The translations under genes were made by a program, and so were the position numbers. A DNA stretch of 34,814 bases, from the IMG/VR virus record IMGVR_UViG_3300037796_000222, positions 1-34,814 of that record; one strand, written 5' to 3'. Positions 1-5,442 of the stretch are shown one piece after another. The notes beneath the pieces were generated by a model. It was not told the origin of the DNA. It worked only from the letters and a program-made list of their open reading frames with translations, and ran no database searches. The stretch's first letter is position 1. The number at the start of each line of letters is the position of its first letter. The stretch comes from a virus.

Positions 1-562
1 GATCACCGCGCGGCAGCTGATAATGTGGCAATTTCGCGCCACGGAGGTCCGCGTGATGGAGGTACGCGTGACGGGGATTCGCGTGACGAAGATTCGCGTG
101 ACGGAGGTCCGCGTCACTGAGGTCCGCGCCACTGAGGTCCACATCACGGAGGTCCGCATGACGGAGGCACGCGTAACTGAGGGTCGCGTCACTGAGGGTC
201 GCGCCACTGAGGTACACGTGACGGAGGTCCGCGTGATGGAGGTACGCGCCACGGAGGTTCGCGTCACTGAGATACGCGTCACGGAGGTACGCATGACGGA
301 GGTTCGCGCCACTGAGGGACACGCCACTGAGGTACGAGTGACGGAGGTCCGCGTAACTGAGGTTCGCGTCACTGAGGTCCACGTAACTGAGGTCCGCGCC
401 ACTGAGGGTCGCATGACGAAGATTCGCGTCACGGAGATTCGCGCCACTGAGGGTCGCATGACGAAGATTCGCGTCACGGAGATTCGCGCGCTCACCGCCT
501 TCACCTCGCAGCCATTTGGCATGTTCCGTTAATATTGCCCGGATTTCATCAGTCGTTGGCAT
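1..562 (-). CDS. Pentapeptide-repeat protein, 3' end beyond window
   Basis: Read from ATG at 562, the minus frame stays open to the window edge (187 codons, no stop). The N-terminus is MPTTDEIRAILTEHAKWLRG and then, from about residue 25, roughly 30 tandem five-residue units of the A(D/N)Lxx type follow (for example ANLRD, ADLSY, AYLRH). This is the pentapeptide-repeat signature, which folds as a right-handed quadrilateral beta-helix. In Qnr and MfpA such helices mimic DNA and bind gyrase; whether this one does is unknown. The SD GGAAGGGGG lies 5 bases before the start. The gene begins inside the 3' end of the preceding gene (34-base overlap). At DNA level it is a clean 15-base tandem repeat, so the plus strand is also open (VRVTE repeats), but that frame has no biological sense. 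The family is near certain; the function is not known. Confidence 0.92.
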   Translation of the reverse strand, partial: MPTTDEIRAILTEHAKWLRGEGGERANLRDANLRHATLSGANLRDANLRHATLSGADLSYVDLSDANLSYADLRHSYLSGVSLSGANLRHAYLRDAYLSDANLRGAYLHHADLRHVYLSGATLSDATLSYACLRHADLRDVDLSGADLSDADLRHANLRHANPRHAYLHHADLRGAKLPHYQLPRGD

Positions 563-843
563 GTTTGCCCCCTTCCAGCGCGACGCGCTTGTTCTTCTTT
601 CACGGTTCGTTCTAGTGCAGCGCGGTAACGGTTGTAAGCTGCAATCATCTTTAAGCGAGTTTGTTCGGTTTCATAATGAACAATTGCCTCACCCAACAGC
701 TCGTACAGCTCCCGCACGCAAGCAGCGAGGGTGTCTCGGCTCAATTCCATAGCGGCAAAATCTTCATCTGCATCCGTGTCCATCCGAGGAGTATATTCCA
801 TAGCCGCCCGAATCTCGTCACTACCCTGTATCGGATTACTCAT
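529..843 (-). CDS. Small hypothetical protein, paralogue of next gene upstream
   Basis: This is a 104-residue protein of unknown function. I chose ATG at 843 (MSNPIQGSDEIRAAMEY) because AAAGGGGG lies just upstream. A longer frame to 909 would run over the end of the previous gene. It shares a core with the gene at 836-1108: DEIRAAME/EEIRAAME near the start, TLAACVRELYE/TLTACVWELYE in the middle and RYRAALER/RYRAVLER near the end, so the two are tandem duplicates. The duplicate ends at ERGQTHE; this one continues with a basic tail (ARRAGRGQTCQRLMKSGQY) that overlaps the start of the pentapeptide gene. It looks helical, with no signal peptide or membrane segment. Confidence 0.75.
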   Translation of the reverse strand: MSNPIQGSDEIRAAMEYTPRMDTDADEDFAAMELSRDTLAACVRELYELLGEAIVHYETEQTRLKMIAAYNRYRAALERTVKEEQARRAGRGQTCQRLMKSGQY

Positions 844-1108
844 GTGTTTGCCCCCTTTCCAGCACGGCGCGGTAGCGGTCTCGCACCGTTTCAACCAGAG
901 TGTGTTCATACGAATAGAAATCGGGTGCTATGTTATAGGCTGCTCGCGTTGCCGTATAACCTGCATCCAGCGCCTCGTACAACTCCCACACACAAGCGGT
1001 GAGGGTCCGAATATGGGCCGTGCTGGACGCAACCCTATGTTCCGGCAGCCCCGTCCCGAAAACCTGTTCAAACTCCATCGCCGCTCTTATTTCTTCACTT
1101 GTCGGCAT
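836..1108 (-). CDS. Small hypothetical protein, tandem paralogue
   Basis: This is a 90-residue protein starting at ATG 1108 (MPTSEEIRAAMEF), with the strong SD GGAAGGAGG upstream. It overlaps the previous gene's end by 14 bases and the next gene's start by 8 bases. It is paralogous to the 104-residue product that follows, sharing the start motif and the LYE and RYRA(V/A)LER helices. Its first residues also match the pentapeptide protein (MPTTDEIRA). Three neighbouring genes therefore share one start module (SD plus xDEIRA). The function is unknown. Confidence 0.75.
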   Translation of the reverse strand: MPTSEEIRAAMEFEQVFGTGLPEHRVASSTAHIRTLTACVWELYEALDAGYTATRAAYNIAPDFYSYEHTLVETVRDRYRAVLERGQTHE

Positions 1109-1307
1109 CCTCACCTCCTTCCAACTCAAATACGATATGAGGATAATCCGTCATTGACTGAACCTGAGTGCCACATTCCGGACATACATACATTCCCGGC
1201 CACATCGAAGTGTTACCCGGGCCCAATTCACGACGCATCACCACGCCGCACTCCTCACACAGTGCATCAATCTGATAGGACACAACACGGCTCTTTTTCT
1301 CAATCAT
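1095..1307 (-). CDS. Zinc-ribbon small protein
   Basis: This is a 70-residue protein from ATG 1307 (MIEKKSRVVSYQIDALCEEC). Two CxxC pairs (CEEC near residue 17 and CPEC near residue 43) are spaced like a zinc ribbon, with an acidic C-terminus (EGGEDADK). It starts inside the stop of the previous gene (ATGATTGA, 8-base overlap), with GAGGGGG as SD, so translation is probably coupled. Zinc-ribbon microproteins are common in phage accessory regions. No specific role can be given. Confidence 0.75.
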   Translation of the reverse strand: MIEKKSRVVSYQIDALCEECGVVMRRELGPGNTSMWPGMYVCPECGTQVQSMTDYPHIVFELEGGEDADK

Positions 1308-1674
1308 CACGTTCCCCCTCGAGCGATATGTGTCGCCCATCTCCAAGCATCCGATCCAGCTCCGCAAGGTACTCACACGTCCACACGAAATCCGTGCCGT
1401 AACTCCACTCCATGAACTCCACGTAACGCCCCCACGCCTCACGCATGGGAGCGAGAAGCGAGGTCTCAACCACCCGCTGTAGCTCCCCTATCGCATCGGC
1501 GTGCCACTCGGCATCCGCACTGAGGTCATATCCCGTGCGTACCTCCGGGCTCACTATCCCACACACAACACACTCGGCATTCCCCCACTTGGTTCCTTGC
1601 GAGTCGATGAAGTTCCACCTCGTGCCCCCACATATAGGACACTCCATTCGCTCCGTCTGTGTCAGCCGGTTCAT
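1300..1674 (-). CDS. Zinc-finger protein, possibly Lar-like
   Basis: This is a 124-residue protein. ATG 1674 (MNRLTQTERMECPICGG) is preferred because it forms an ATGA overlap with the preceding stop; the longer frame would lie within that gene. The N-terminal CPICGGTRW...CVVCG pattern followed by an aromatic/acidic segment resembles the Lar restriction-alleviation family (CPxCG...CxxCG). That family is about 60-70 residues long and relieves type I restriction in the Rac prophage. Here the motif is followed by about 70 extra residues, mostly helical. The family match is by motif only and could be a generic zinc finger. Confidence 0.6.
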   Translation of the reverse strand: MNRLTQTERMECPICGGTRWNFIDSQGTKWGNAECVVCGIVSPEVRTGYDLSADAEWHADAIGELQRVVETSLLAPMREAWGRYVEFMEWSYGTDFVWTCEYLAELDRMLGDGRHISLEGERDD

Positions 1675-2153
1675 AGATAGTTCTCCATCACACCCGCAAC
1701 CCGTGGGGCATTCAGCACATCGAAGATTTCCATCGCAATCGCGCCAACAATCTCCGAAGGGCTCTTCCCCGTCACGTCTCTCCTCAACCATGATCGCACC
1801 ACTTCCTCACGGATATCCCAAATTGCTCCCGCGAGATCCGGTGCCGCGAGAGCCAGCTTCAGTGCTCGCTCCTGCTGCGGGTCATCGAGGTGGTAGTGAA
1901 TGGTTACCCTCAACGGATCTGGCTCGGGTCGATCCCCATCCACGAACTCACTCTCATCTCCGTCTACCGGTACCAGCCAATCCCAAGGAACCTTTCCGTA
2001 GGGGCCCCACAGTGCATACGATTCATCATCTGAATACACCGCATTCAGAACCAATCCCTCACCACGATCCTTAAACCGAAACAGAAACTGGTGAGCTAAG
2101 TTCGCATCCCGCCGATGCACGTACTCGGGAATCTCCAGTCTATACTTCTTCAT
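1671..2153 (-). CDS. Hypothetical phage protein with occluded ribosome site
   Basis: This is a 160-residue protein of unknown function. ATG 2153 (MKKYRLEIPEY) sits 6 bases after AGGAGG. Residues 1-90 are rich in beta-forming and acidic residues. The last 60 (ALAAPDLAGAIWDIREEVVR...) look like the helical tail seen in many short phage proteins. It is the first gene of a coupled run of six down to the left edge. Its SD lies wholly inside one arm of a 15-bp inverted repeat (2160-2202), so expression of this run is probably controlled at translation. See the hairpin entries. Confidence 0.75.
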   Translation of the reverse strand: MKKYRLEIPEYVHRRDANLAHQFLFRFKDRGEGLVLNAVYSDDESYALWGPYGKVPWDWLVPVDGDESEFVDGDRPEPDPLRVTIHYHLDDPQQERALKLALAAPDLAGAIWDIREEVVRSWLRRDVTGKSPSEIVGAIAMEIFDVLNAPRVAGVMENYL

Positions 2154-2159
2154 CTCAAA

Positions 2160-2202
2160 CCTCCTCATGTCGCATATTTCTCGATATTGCGACATGAGGA
2201 GG
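2160..2202 (-). promoter_or_regulatory. 15-bp stem-loop burying the SD of the 2153 gene
   Basis: Bases 2160-2174 and 2188-2202 are perfect inverted repeats of 15 bp around a 13-base loop. In the minus-strand RNA the 3' arm ends in GAGGAGG, which is the SD of the gene at 2153, 6 bases before its ATG. If the stem forms, the ribosome site is fully paired. There is no U-tract, so a terminator is unlikely. A DNA operator dyad is the other possible reading. Confidence 0.75.
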
Positions 2203-2231
2203 CCCTCATGTCACGCGTGGTGACATGAGGG
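2203..2231 (-). promoter_or_regulatory. Second 12-bp dyad, competing partner of the SD stem
   Basis: Bases 2203-2214 and 2220-2231 pair perfectly over 12 bp with a 5-base loop. They share the 9-base core CCTCATGTC/GACATGAGG with the adjacent SD-burying stem. In RNA the inner arms of the two hairpins (2204-2212 and 2191-2199) can pair with each other over 9 bp with a 4-base loop. That would release the SD arm. This gives a 1:2, 3:4 versus 2:3 arrangement like an attenuator. Confidence 0.7.
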
Positions 2232-2251
2232 CAGAACGCGCTCGAGGAAGG

Positions 2252-2460
2252 TGGTTTTCTCACGTCACATGGCTCGCTCATCGGCAGTGGGCGTCTCCGC
2301 TCTATTGGCTCGCTCAAACGCCATGGTTTCCTCTATCACAATGGCTCGTTCACTTTTCGTGGTTTTCTCAAGTTCGTTGACTCGCTCGGGCTTAATGGTT
2401 TTCTCAAATACTTTGGCTCGCTCACGTATTATAGGTTTCTCCCGGTGCGTGGCTCCGCTA
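2252..2460. repeat. Twelve-unit 18-bp array with alternating cores
   Basis: Twelve units start exactly every 18 bases (2252, 2270, ... 2450). Each has an 11-base core and a 7-base variable segment. On the plus strand the cores strictly alternate between type A (TGGTTTTCTCA and variants) and type B (TGGCTCGCTCA and variants), so the true period is 36 bases with six copies. The variable segments show no similarity to one another. The array starts 20 bases past the dyads, and its last core covers the stop codon of the HNH-transposase gene. One minus frame reads xxxERAxxxEKT repeats but stops inside the array and has no start of its own. Conservation extends to wobble positions, so I read it as a nucleotide-level element (iteron-like or an RNA). 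Confidence 0.85.
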
Positions 2461-3420
2461 ATACACCCAGCCGCGCTCTTCGGGCTGAATCGTCCGATGT
2501 GCACCGCCGAGCATAGCCTCGGGATACAGCGGGGACGTTTCGAGTCCAGCCGTCGTCCTCCACACCATCCAAAGATCGGCCAAGAAGTGCTTCATCACCG
2601 CTCGCAGCGCCGCCCCATGACGGTGGCCCGGCTTGGTGTCTTTCCACATGCACTCGACGAGCTGGCCTTTGGTGTTGCGAGTTTTCGTCACCTTCTCAGA
2701 GTGTGCAAGCCGGTGCTTCGTGTTGTCGTAGACGAGACGGTACGCACCTCGAGTTTTCATCTGACTGTCCGCCATCGTGTACAACATCGTCCGCAACGAC
2801 TTGTTTCCCCCGCTTACAGTTCCCTTCTCGTACCGTGCATAACTCGGCTTGTCGAGGCCGACGTAGGCCCACAAACTCGACGCATGGCGATCCTTCTCGA
2901 TGTCGATGTAGGCGAGACAGTATGCAATTGTCACATGACCTATTCCCTTCACACCGAGTGCCGAGGTGGCAACACGCCCCTCTACGGTTTCCGTTTCGGC
3001 GATTGCCTTCACCTGTCCAAGGAGCAAGGCGTCGCGGCCTTTCAGCTCTCGGTCAAGTTTCTCTTGCTCTGCCTCCAACCACGCCTTCGTGATCTCGTTC
3101 AGGTGGTCGACGCGCCGCTTGTAGGCGAGAAGCTGATTGTTGGTTCGCAGTGCCAACTTGCGGATTTGCTCACGGTCGTCGATTACCGCTTTGAGCGATG
3201 CCAGCATGTCGCCCCGATCGCGGTGAATACCGTGGCGCTTGAAGTGACAGACCGGGTGTACGATGCGTGTGTTCTCGTCGGTGTACTCCCCGGCCGACGC
3301 CTTCGGGTTGATACGATCGGTGTCAACGAGAGCCGCCTCCTCTGACACCTCCTCACCGCAGATCGCACACGTGCGATTCTGCCTCTCACTAATTTTCGCC
3401 TTCAAGGCTTCTTTCGCCAT
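2458..3420 (-). CDS. HNH-like domain fused to IS110-type transposase domain
   Basis: This is a 320-residue protein. ATG 3420 (MAKEALKAKISERQ) is fixed by AGAGGAGG 5 bases upstream; the longer frame to 3696 runs through the tRNA-like element. Residues 15-65 form an HNH-like zinc module (C18xxC21, TDRIN at 34-38, TDEN, HPVCHFKRHG at 55-64). The usual first catalytic His of a DHI motif is Arg36. Residues 75-150 are charged and helical. Residues 155-285 match the IS116/IS110/IS902 C-terminal domain: the helix-hairpin VKGIGHVTI, then YVGLDKPSYARYEKG and SGGNKSLRTMLY, with Ser193 or Ser203 as candidate nucleophile. The N-terminal DEDD RuvC-like domain of normal IS110 transposases is absent. Neighbours are a structured non-coding stretch upstream and the 18-bp array at its stop. 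It may be a transposase derivative or a domesticated recombinase. Confidence 0.8.
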   Translation of the reverse strand: MAKEALKAKISERQNRTCAICGEEVSEEAALVDTDRINPKASAGEYTDENTRIVHPVCHFKRHGIHRDRGDMLASLKAVIDDREQIRKLALRTNNQLLAYKRRVDHLNEITKAWLEAEQEKLDRELKGRDALLLGQVKAIAETETVEGRVATSALGVKGIGHVTIAYCLAYIDIEKDRHASSLWAYVGLDKPSYARYEKGTVSGGNKSLRTMLYTMADSQMKTRGAYRLVYDNTKHRLAHSEKVTKTRNTKGQLVECMWKDTKPGHRHGAALRAVMKHFLADLWMVWRTTAGLETSPLYPEAMLGGAHRTIQPEERGWVY

Positions 3421-3670
3421 CACAACCTCCTCTTGTGTGATATAGGCCCGTGCCGCACACAGCGACACGAGCCCAAACCGCTTCTCGTACGGCACCGGGA
3501 TCGTAGCGACTTCAACGAGCCTTCGCCCTCTCTCCGGAACGCTCCTATTGTTAATAAATGGTTCAACGCCCGATGACTCGGAGTCCACCACCGGACGAGA
3601 GGCCCCGTGCGGCCTTAATAATGCGGCGAGAGTCGTTCGGGGCACGGCCCTCGGACTCATAATGCCGTTG
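3421..3670 (-). other. Non-coding stretch with nested inverted repeats
   Basis: These are 250 bases between the tRNA-like element and the HNH-transposase start, with no convincing gene. GAGTCC (3581-3586) can pair with GGACTC (3653-3658). Inside that, GCCCC (3602-3606) pairs with GGGGC (3639-3643), or CCGTGC (3605-3610) with GCACGG (3642-3647). In IS110-family elements the non-coding end upstream of the transposase encodes the bridge RNA, so this is where such an RNA would be expected. That is an inference; no folding was computed. Confidence 0.4.
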
Positions 3671-3808
3671 TGCGGTGGCAGGATTCGAACCTGCAACGGG
3701 GCTTACAACGAACGCGGAAGATTGCTGACAAGCGCGAAGTCAACCAACGGGGTCCGCTGCCCATAGCCGCTTGTGTCGCTATTGCGTCTACCATTCCGCC
3801 ACACCGCA
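3671..3808 (-). tRNA. Atypical 138-base tRNA-like element, isotype unresolved
   Basis: In minus sense the 5' end TGCGGTG pairs perfectly with the 3' end CACCGCA (7-bp acceptor, extendable by one G-C). Then come TG, a Leu-type D arm (GCG GAATGGTAGA CGC) and, at the far end, a canonical T arm (GCAGG TTCGAAT CCTGC). The middle is abnormal. The anticodon stem ATAGC/GCTAT encloses a 10-base loop (GACACAAGCG) with no U33, and about 66 bases separate it from the T arm. That long arm has its own nested pairing (GGGC/GCCC, GCGGA/TCCGC, GTTGAC/GTCAGC). CCA is not encoded. It could be a type II tRNA carrying an insertion or intron, a degenerate tRNA, or a tRNA mimic. The anticodon cannot be assigned. 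Confidence 0.65.
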
Positions 3809-3870
3809 CACCCCGCTTTCGCCATGCTGGTAGCGGGACACCTTGATAGCCGTTTTTAACGTGGTGTACG

Positions 3871-3996
3871 TCATCCACGATCTCGGTCAGAGAACTCATG
3901 TTCATCACTAGCCATTGTAAGCAGTGCGACTATAATGAACCCAATAGCCGCTCCCACCGTTAAGCCTACCCACAATCCTACCCACAACATGATCAT
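3871..3996 (-). CDS. 41-residue membrane microprotein
   Basis: ATG 3996 begins MIMLWVGLWVGLTVGAAIGF, one glycine-rich transmembrane helix (about residues 3-27) followed by a charged tail (SDEHEFSDRDRG). The ATG overlaps the previous stop as ATGA and is preceded by GGGGGTGA, so it is probably translated by coupling. Single-helix phage proteins of this layout may be lysis, superinfection or membrane-anchor factors; nothing here decides between these. Confidence 0.7.
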   Translation of the reverse strand: MIMLWVGLWVGLTVGAAIGFIIVALLTMASDEHEFSDRDRG

Positions 3997-4070
3997 TCAC
4001 CCCCCATATTCTGCCACACCGCACCGAAACATATCAGTGCGATGGCAAGGATCAATAACACCAGATTCAT
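3993..4070 (-). CDS. 25-residue membrane microprotein
   Basis: ATG 4070 with GAGGAGAAGGT just upstream gives MNLVLLILAIALICFGAVWQ and a stop after 25 residues. It is nearly all one hydrophobic helix. It is joined by ATGA overlaps to both neighbours (4067-4468 and 3871-3996). The double coupling and the good SD are what support so short a gene. The function is unknown. Confidence 0.65.
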   Translation of the reverse strand: MNLVLLILAIALICFGAVWQNMGGE

Positions 4071-4468
4071 ACCTTCTCCTCTACATCTTTCACCCGCTTG
4101 TAGCTGTCTGTCTTCCTGAACTGAGTGATCGAGTAATCCATACAATAGCGCTCCACCGGCTCATACATAATGCGAACCCCGCGCCACTTCTTGTGCTGGT
4201 CGAGGTTGTTCTTTAGCATCTTCCGCCATAGCCACAGCGCCACCTGCATCACCCGGAAGCCGTGTTTCCCCGCCAGCTTCTTGGCGTGCTTGTAGAGCTG
4301 CTCCTCGGCCACCTCGGCCGGAACCCCCGCTCGGGAAGACGCATCCGATATCTGCACCACGCGCTTCGCGAGGTCGTTTGCCACGCGCTGCGCCTGCTTC
4401 CACACCTTACGAGATACCAACACCACCTGATTGTCGACCATCACCGCTACCTTGTCTTTGACCTTCAT
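4067..4468 (-). CDS. Basic helical hypothetical protein
   Basis: This is a 133-residue protein from ATG 4468 (MKVKDKVAVMVDNQVVLVSR) with TAGGAGGAGG upstream. It is rich in Lys and Arg and looks helical after residue 20, with tryptophans at VALWLWRKML. It heads a three-gene ATGA-coupled run with the two membrane microproteins. No family is recognised. Its basic character would suit nucleic-acid binding, but that is only an inference. Confidence 0.75.
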   Translation of the reverse strand: MKVKDKVAVMVDNQVVLVSRKVWKQAQRVANDLAKRVVQISDASSRAGVPAEVAEEQLYKHAKKLAGKHGFRVMQVALWLWRKMLKNNLDQHKKWRGVRIMYEPVERYCMDYSITQFRKTDSYKRVKDVEEKV

Positions 4469-4671
4469 ACTTTCCTCCTCCTAACATCCACTCGTACCCC
4501 CTCAAAGAAAAGGGGCGGGGGGCTCCGACGGTTTCTCAAACTTCCCGTTGGAACCCACCCCGCAGACCACCCGATCCGAACCGGGGTCACTGCGCGAAGT
4601 TGTTCCCCTCACTATTCGGTGGAGGCCCCACGCAGAAGGTCAATACGGGGCTCGGATACCGCCCCCTACTT
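4469..4671. other. Short intergenic stretch, no gene seen
   Basis: About 200 bases separate the stop of the 50-residue membrane protein from the SD of the next gene. Small G- and C-runs are present but no convincing promoter, U-tract terminator or open frame with an SD was found. Confidence 0.5.
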
Positions 4672-4824
4672 CTACTTTCGGCCAGAGTCCCAAAAATGTG
4701 AACCCCAGCGTGCACGAATCTCTCGCCGTGTCCAGTGCAGCCCCTGATCTATCAGATCGGCTGCGGCCAACATGAAAGATGCCAGCCCGATCGCCAACAG
4801 CACAACCACAAGATCGCCAATCAT
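4672..4824 (-). CDS. 50-residue single-pass membrane protein
   Basis: ATG 4824 (MIGDLVVVLLAIGLASFMLA) follows AGGAGGGG by 5 bases; the longer frame to 4986 would overlap the secreted-protein gene. It has one N-terminal transmembrane helix (residues 4-24) and then a basic tail with two tryptophans. It lies between the secreted 153-residue protein and the DNA-end trio. The function is unknown. Confidence 0.7.
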   Translation of the reverse strand: MIGDLVVVLLAIGLASFMLAAADLIDQGLHWTRREIRARWGSHFWDSGRK

Positions 4825-4847
4825 AACACCCCTCCTGTGAGTGGTTT

Positions 4848-4884
4848 GGAGCAGACCGCTCCGCAGGGCCCCCGGTAGAGACCC
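4848..4884 (-). other. Intercistronic hairpin pair
   Basis: GGAGC/GCTCC (4848-4852 with 4858-4862) forms one small hairpin. A second stem pairs 4866-4872 with 4878-4884 around a five-base loop (UACCG in minus RNA). That second stem has two G-U pairs in the minus RNA that would be C-A mismatches on the plus strand. Confidence 0.6.
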
Positions 4885-4897
4885 CACGCAACGCCGA

Positions 4898-5359
4898 CTA
4901 CAGCTCGTCTTCAGCCTGTCGATTCTGTTGCTCACGTACTCGCTCTGCAAACGCTGATTCGATATACATGATCTCCGTCTCCCCAAAACTCAGCTCCACA
5001 CTGAGATACAAGGAACCAGTATCCCATGCACGGAAATCAGGATCGGTAACAGACGGGGGCCCATATCTTCCACGATAGATATCCACCGCCGTTTCAAATA
5101 TGTCCCCATCAATCTGCAATAGAATCGACTTCAGTCCGTCCGATTCAAAGAAAAACGACGCGAGCGTCGGCTGATCCATAACCGTGGTAACATAAACCTG
5201 CACAGATCCCGAACTCCCCTCTTCCCCGTACATGTACGTCAGGTCTTCACTTACCCGGATTTCTGTGGGACGCATACCCCACTCGTAGTCCCGCCACTCA
5301 GCCGAAACCGACCCAATGACCAGAACCATCACCAGCATTGCCAGCATCCACTTCTTCAT
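4898..5359 (-). CDS. Secreted or periplasmic hypothetical protein
   Basis: This is a 153-residue protein from ATG 5359. MKKWMLAMLVMVLVIGSVSA is a textbook signal peptide, with cleavage likely after VSA at residue 20. The mature part (EWRDYEWGMRPTEIRVSEDL...) is acidic and beta-rich with several tyrosines. No cysteines suggest a lipobox. A phage-encoded exported protein among intracellular accessory genes could act at the envelope (superinfection or lysis timing), but no family is recognised. Confidence 0.8.
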   Translation of the reverse strand: MKKWMLAMLVMVLVIGSVSAEWRDYEWGMRPTEIRVSEDLTYMYGEEGSSGSVQVYVTTVMDQPTLASFFFESDGLKSILLQIDGDIFETAVDIYRGRYGPPSVTDPDFRAWDTGSLYLSVELSFGETEIMYIESAFAERVREQQNRQAEDEL

Positions 5360-5388
5360 AACACACCCCCACTCGGAGAAATTGTTTC

Positions 5389-5425
5389 GGAGCATACCGC
5401 TCCGCAAGGCACCCCGTAGGATGCC
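5389..5425 (-). other. Intercistronic hairpins, UACG loop
   Basis: GGAGC/GCTCC (5389-5393 with 5399-5403), then 5408-5414 with 5419-5425 around loop bases 5415-5418. In minus RNA the second stem is 7 bp closed by C-UACG-G and contains one U-G pair that is C-A on the plus strand. Confidence 0.7.
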
Positions 5426-5442
5426 CCACGTAGCGCTGAACC

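Noticed and set aside
23-532. Plus-strand frame with VRVTE repeats
   Set aside because: It is the shadow of the pentapeptide-repeat gene. It has no SD, and all other genes lie on the minus strand.
2252-2460. CRISPR array
   Set aside because: The 11-base cores and 7-base variable segments are far too short, the cores alternate, and no cas genes are nearby.
2265-2504. Minus-strand frame with ERA/EKT hexapeptide repeats
   Set aside because: It starts inside the transposase gene without an SD and stops before the last array unit. Kept only as a possible relic of a coding repeat.
2251-3345. Long plus-strand frame through the array and the transposase gene
   Set aside because: It is antisense to a protein with clear family motifs, and the repeated start simply reads the 18-bp array.
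3421-3696. N-terminal extension of the HNH-transposase protein to 3696
   Set aside because: It would read through the tRNA-like element. The ATG at 3420 has an ideal SD and the conserved domain begins right after it.
3657-3908. Minus-strand 83-residue frame
   Set aside because: Its second half is the translated tRNA-like element and its start overlaps the microprotein gene.
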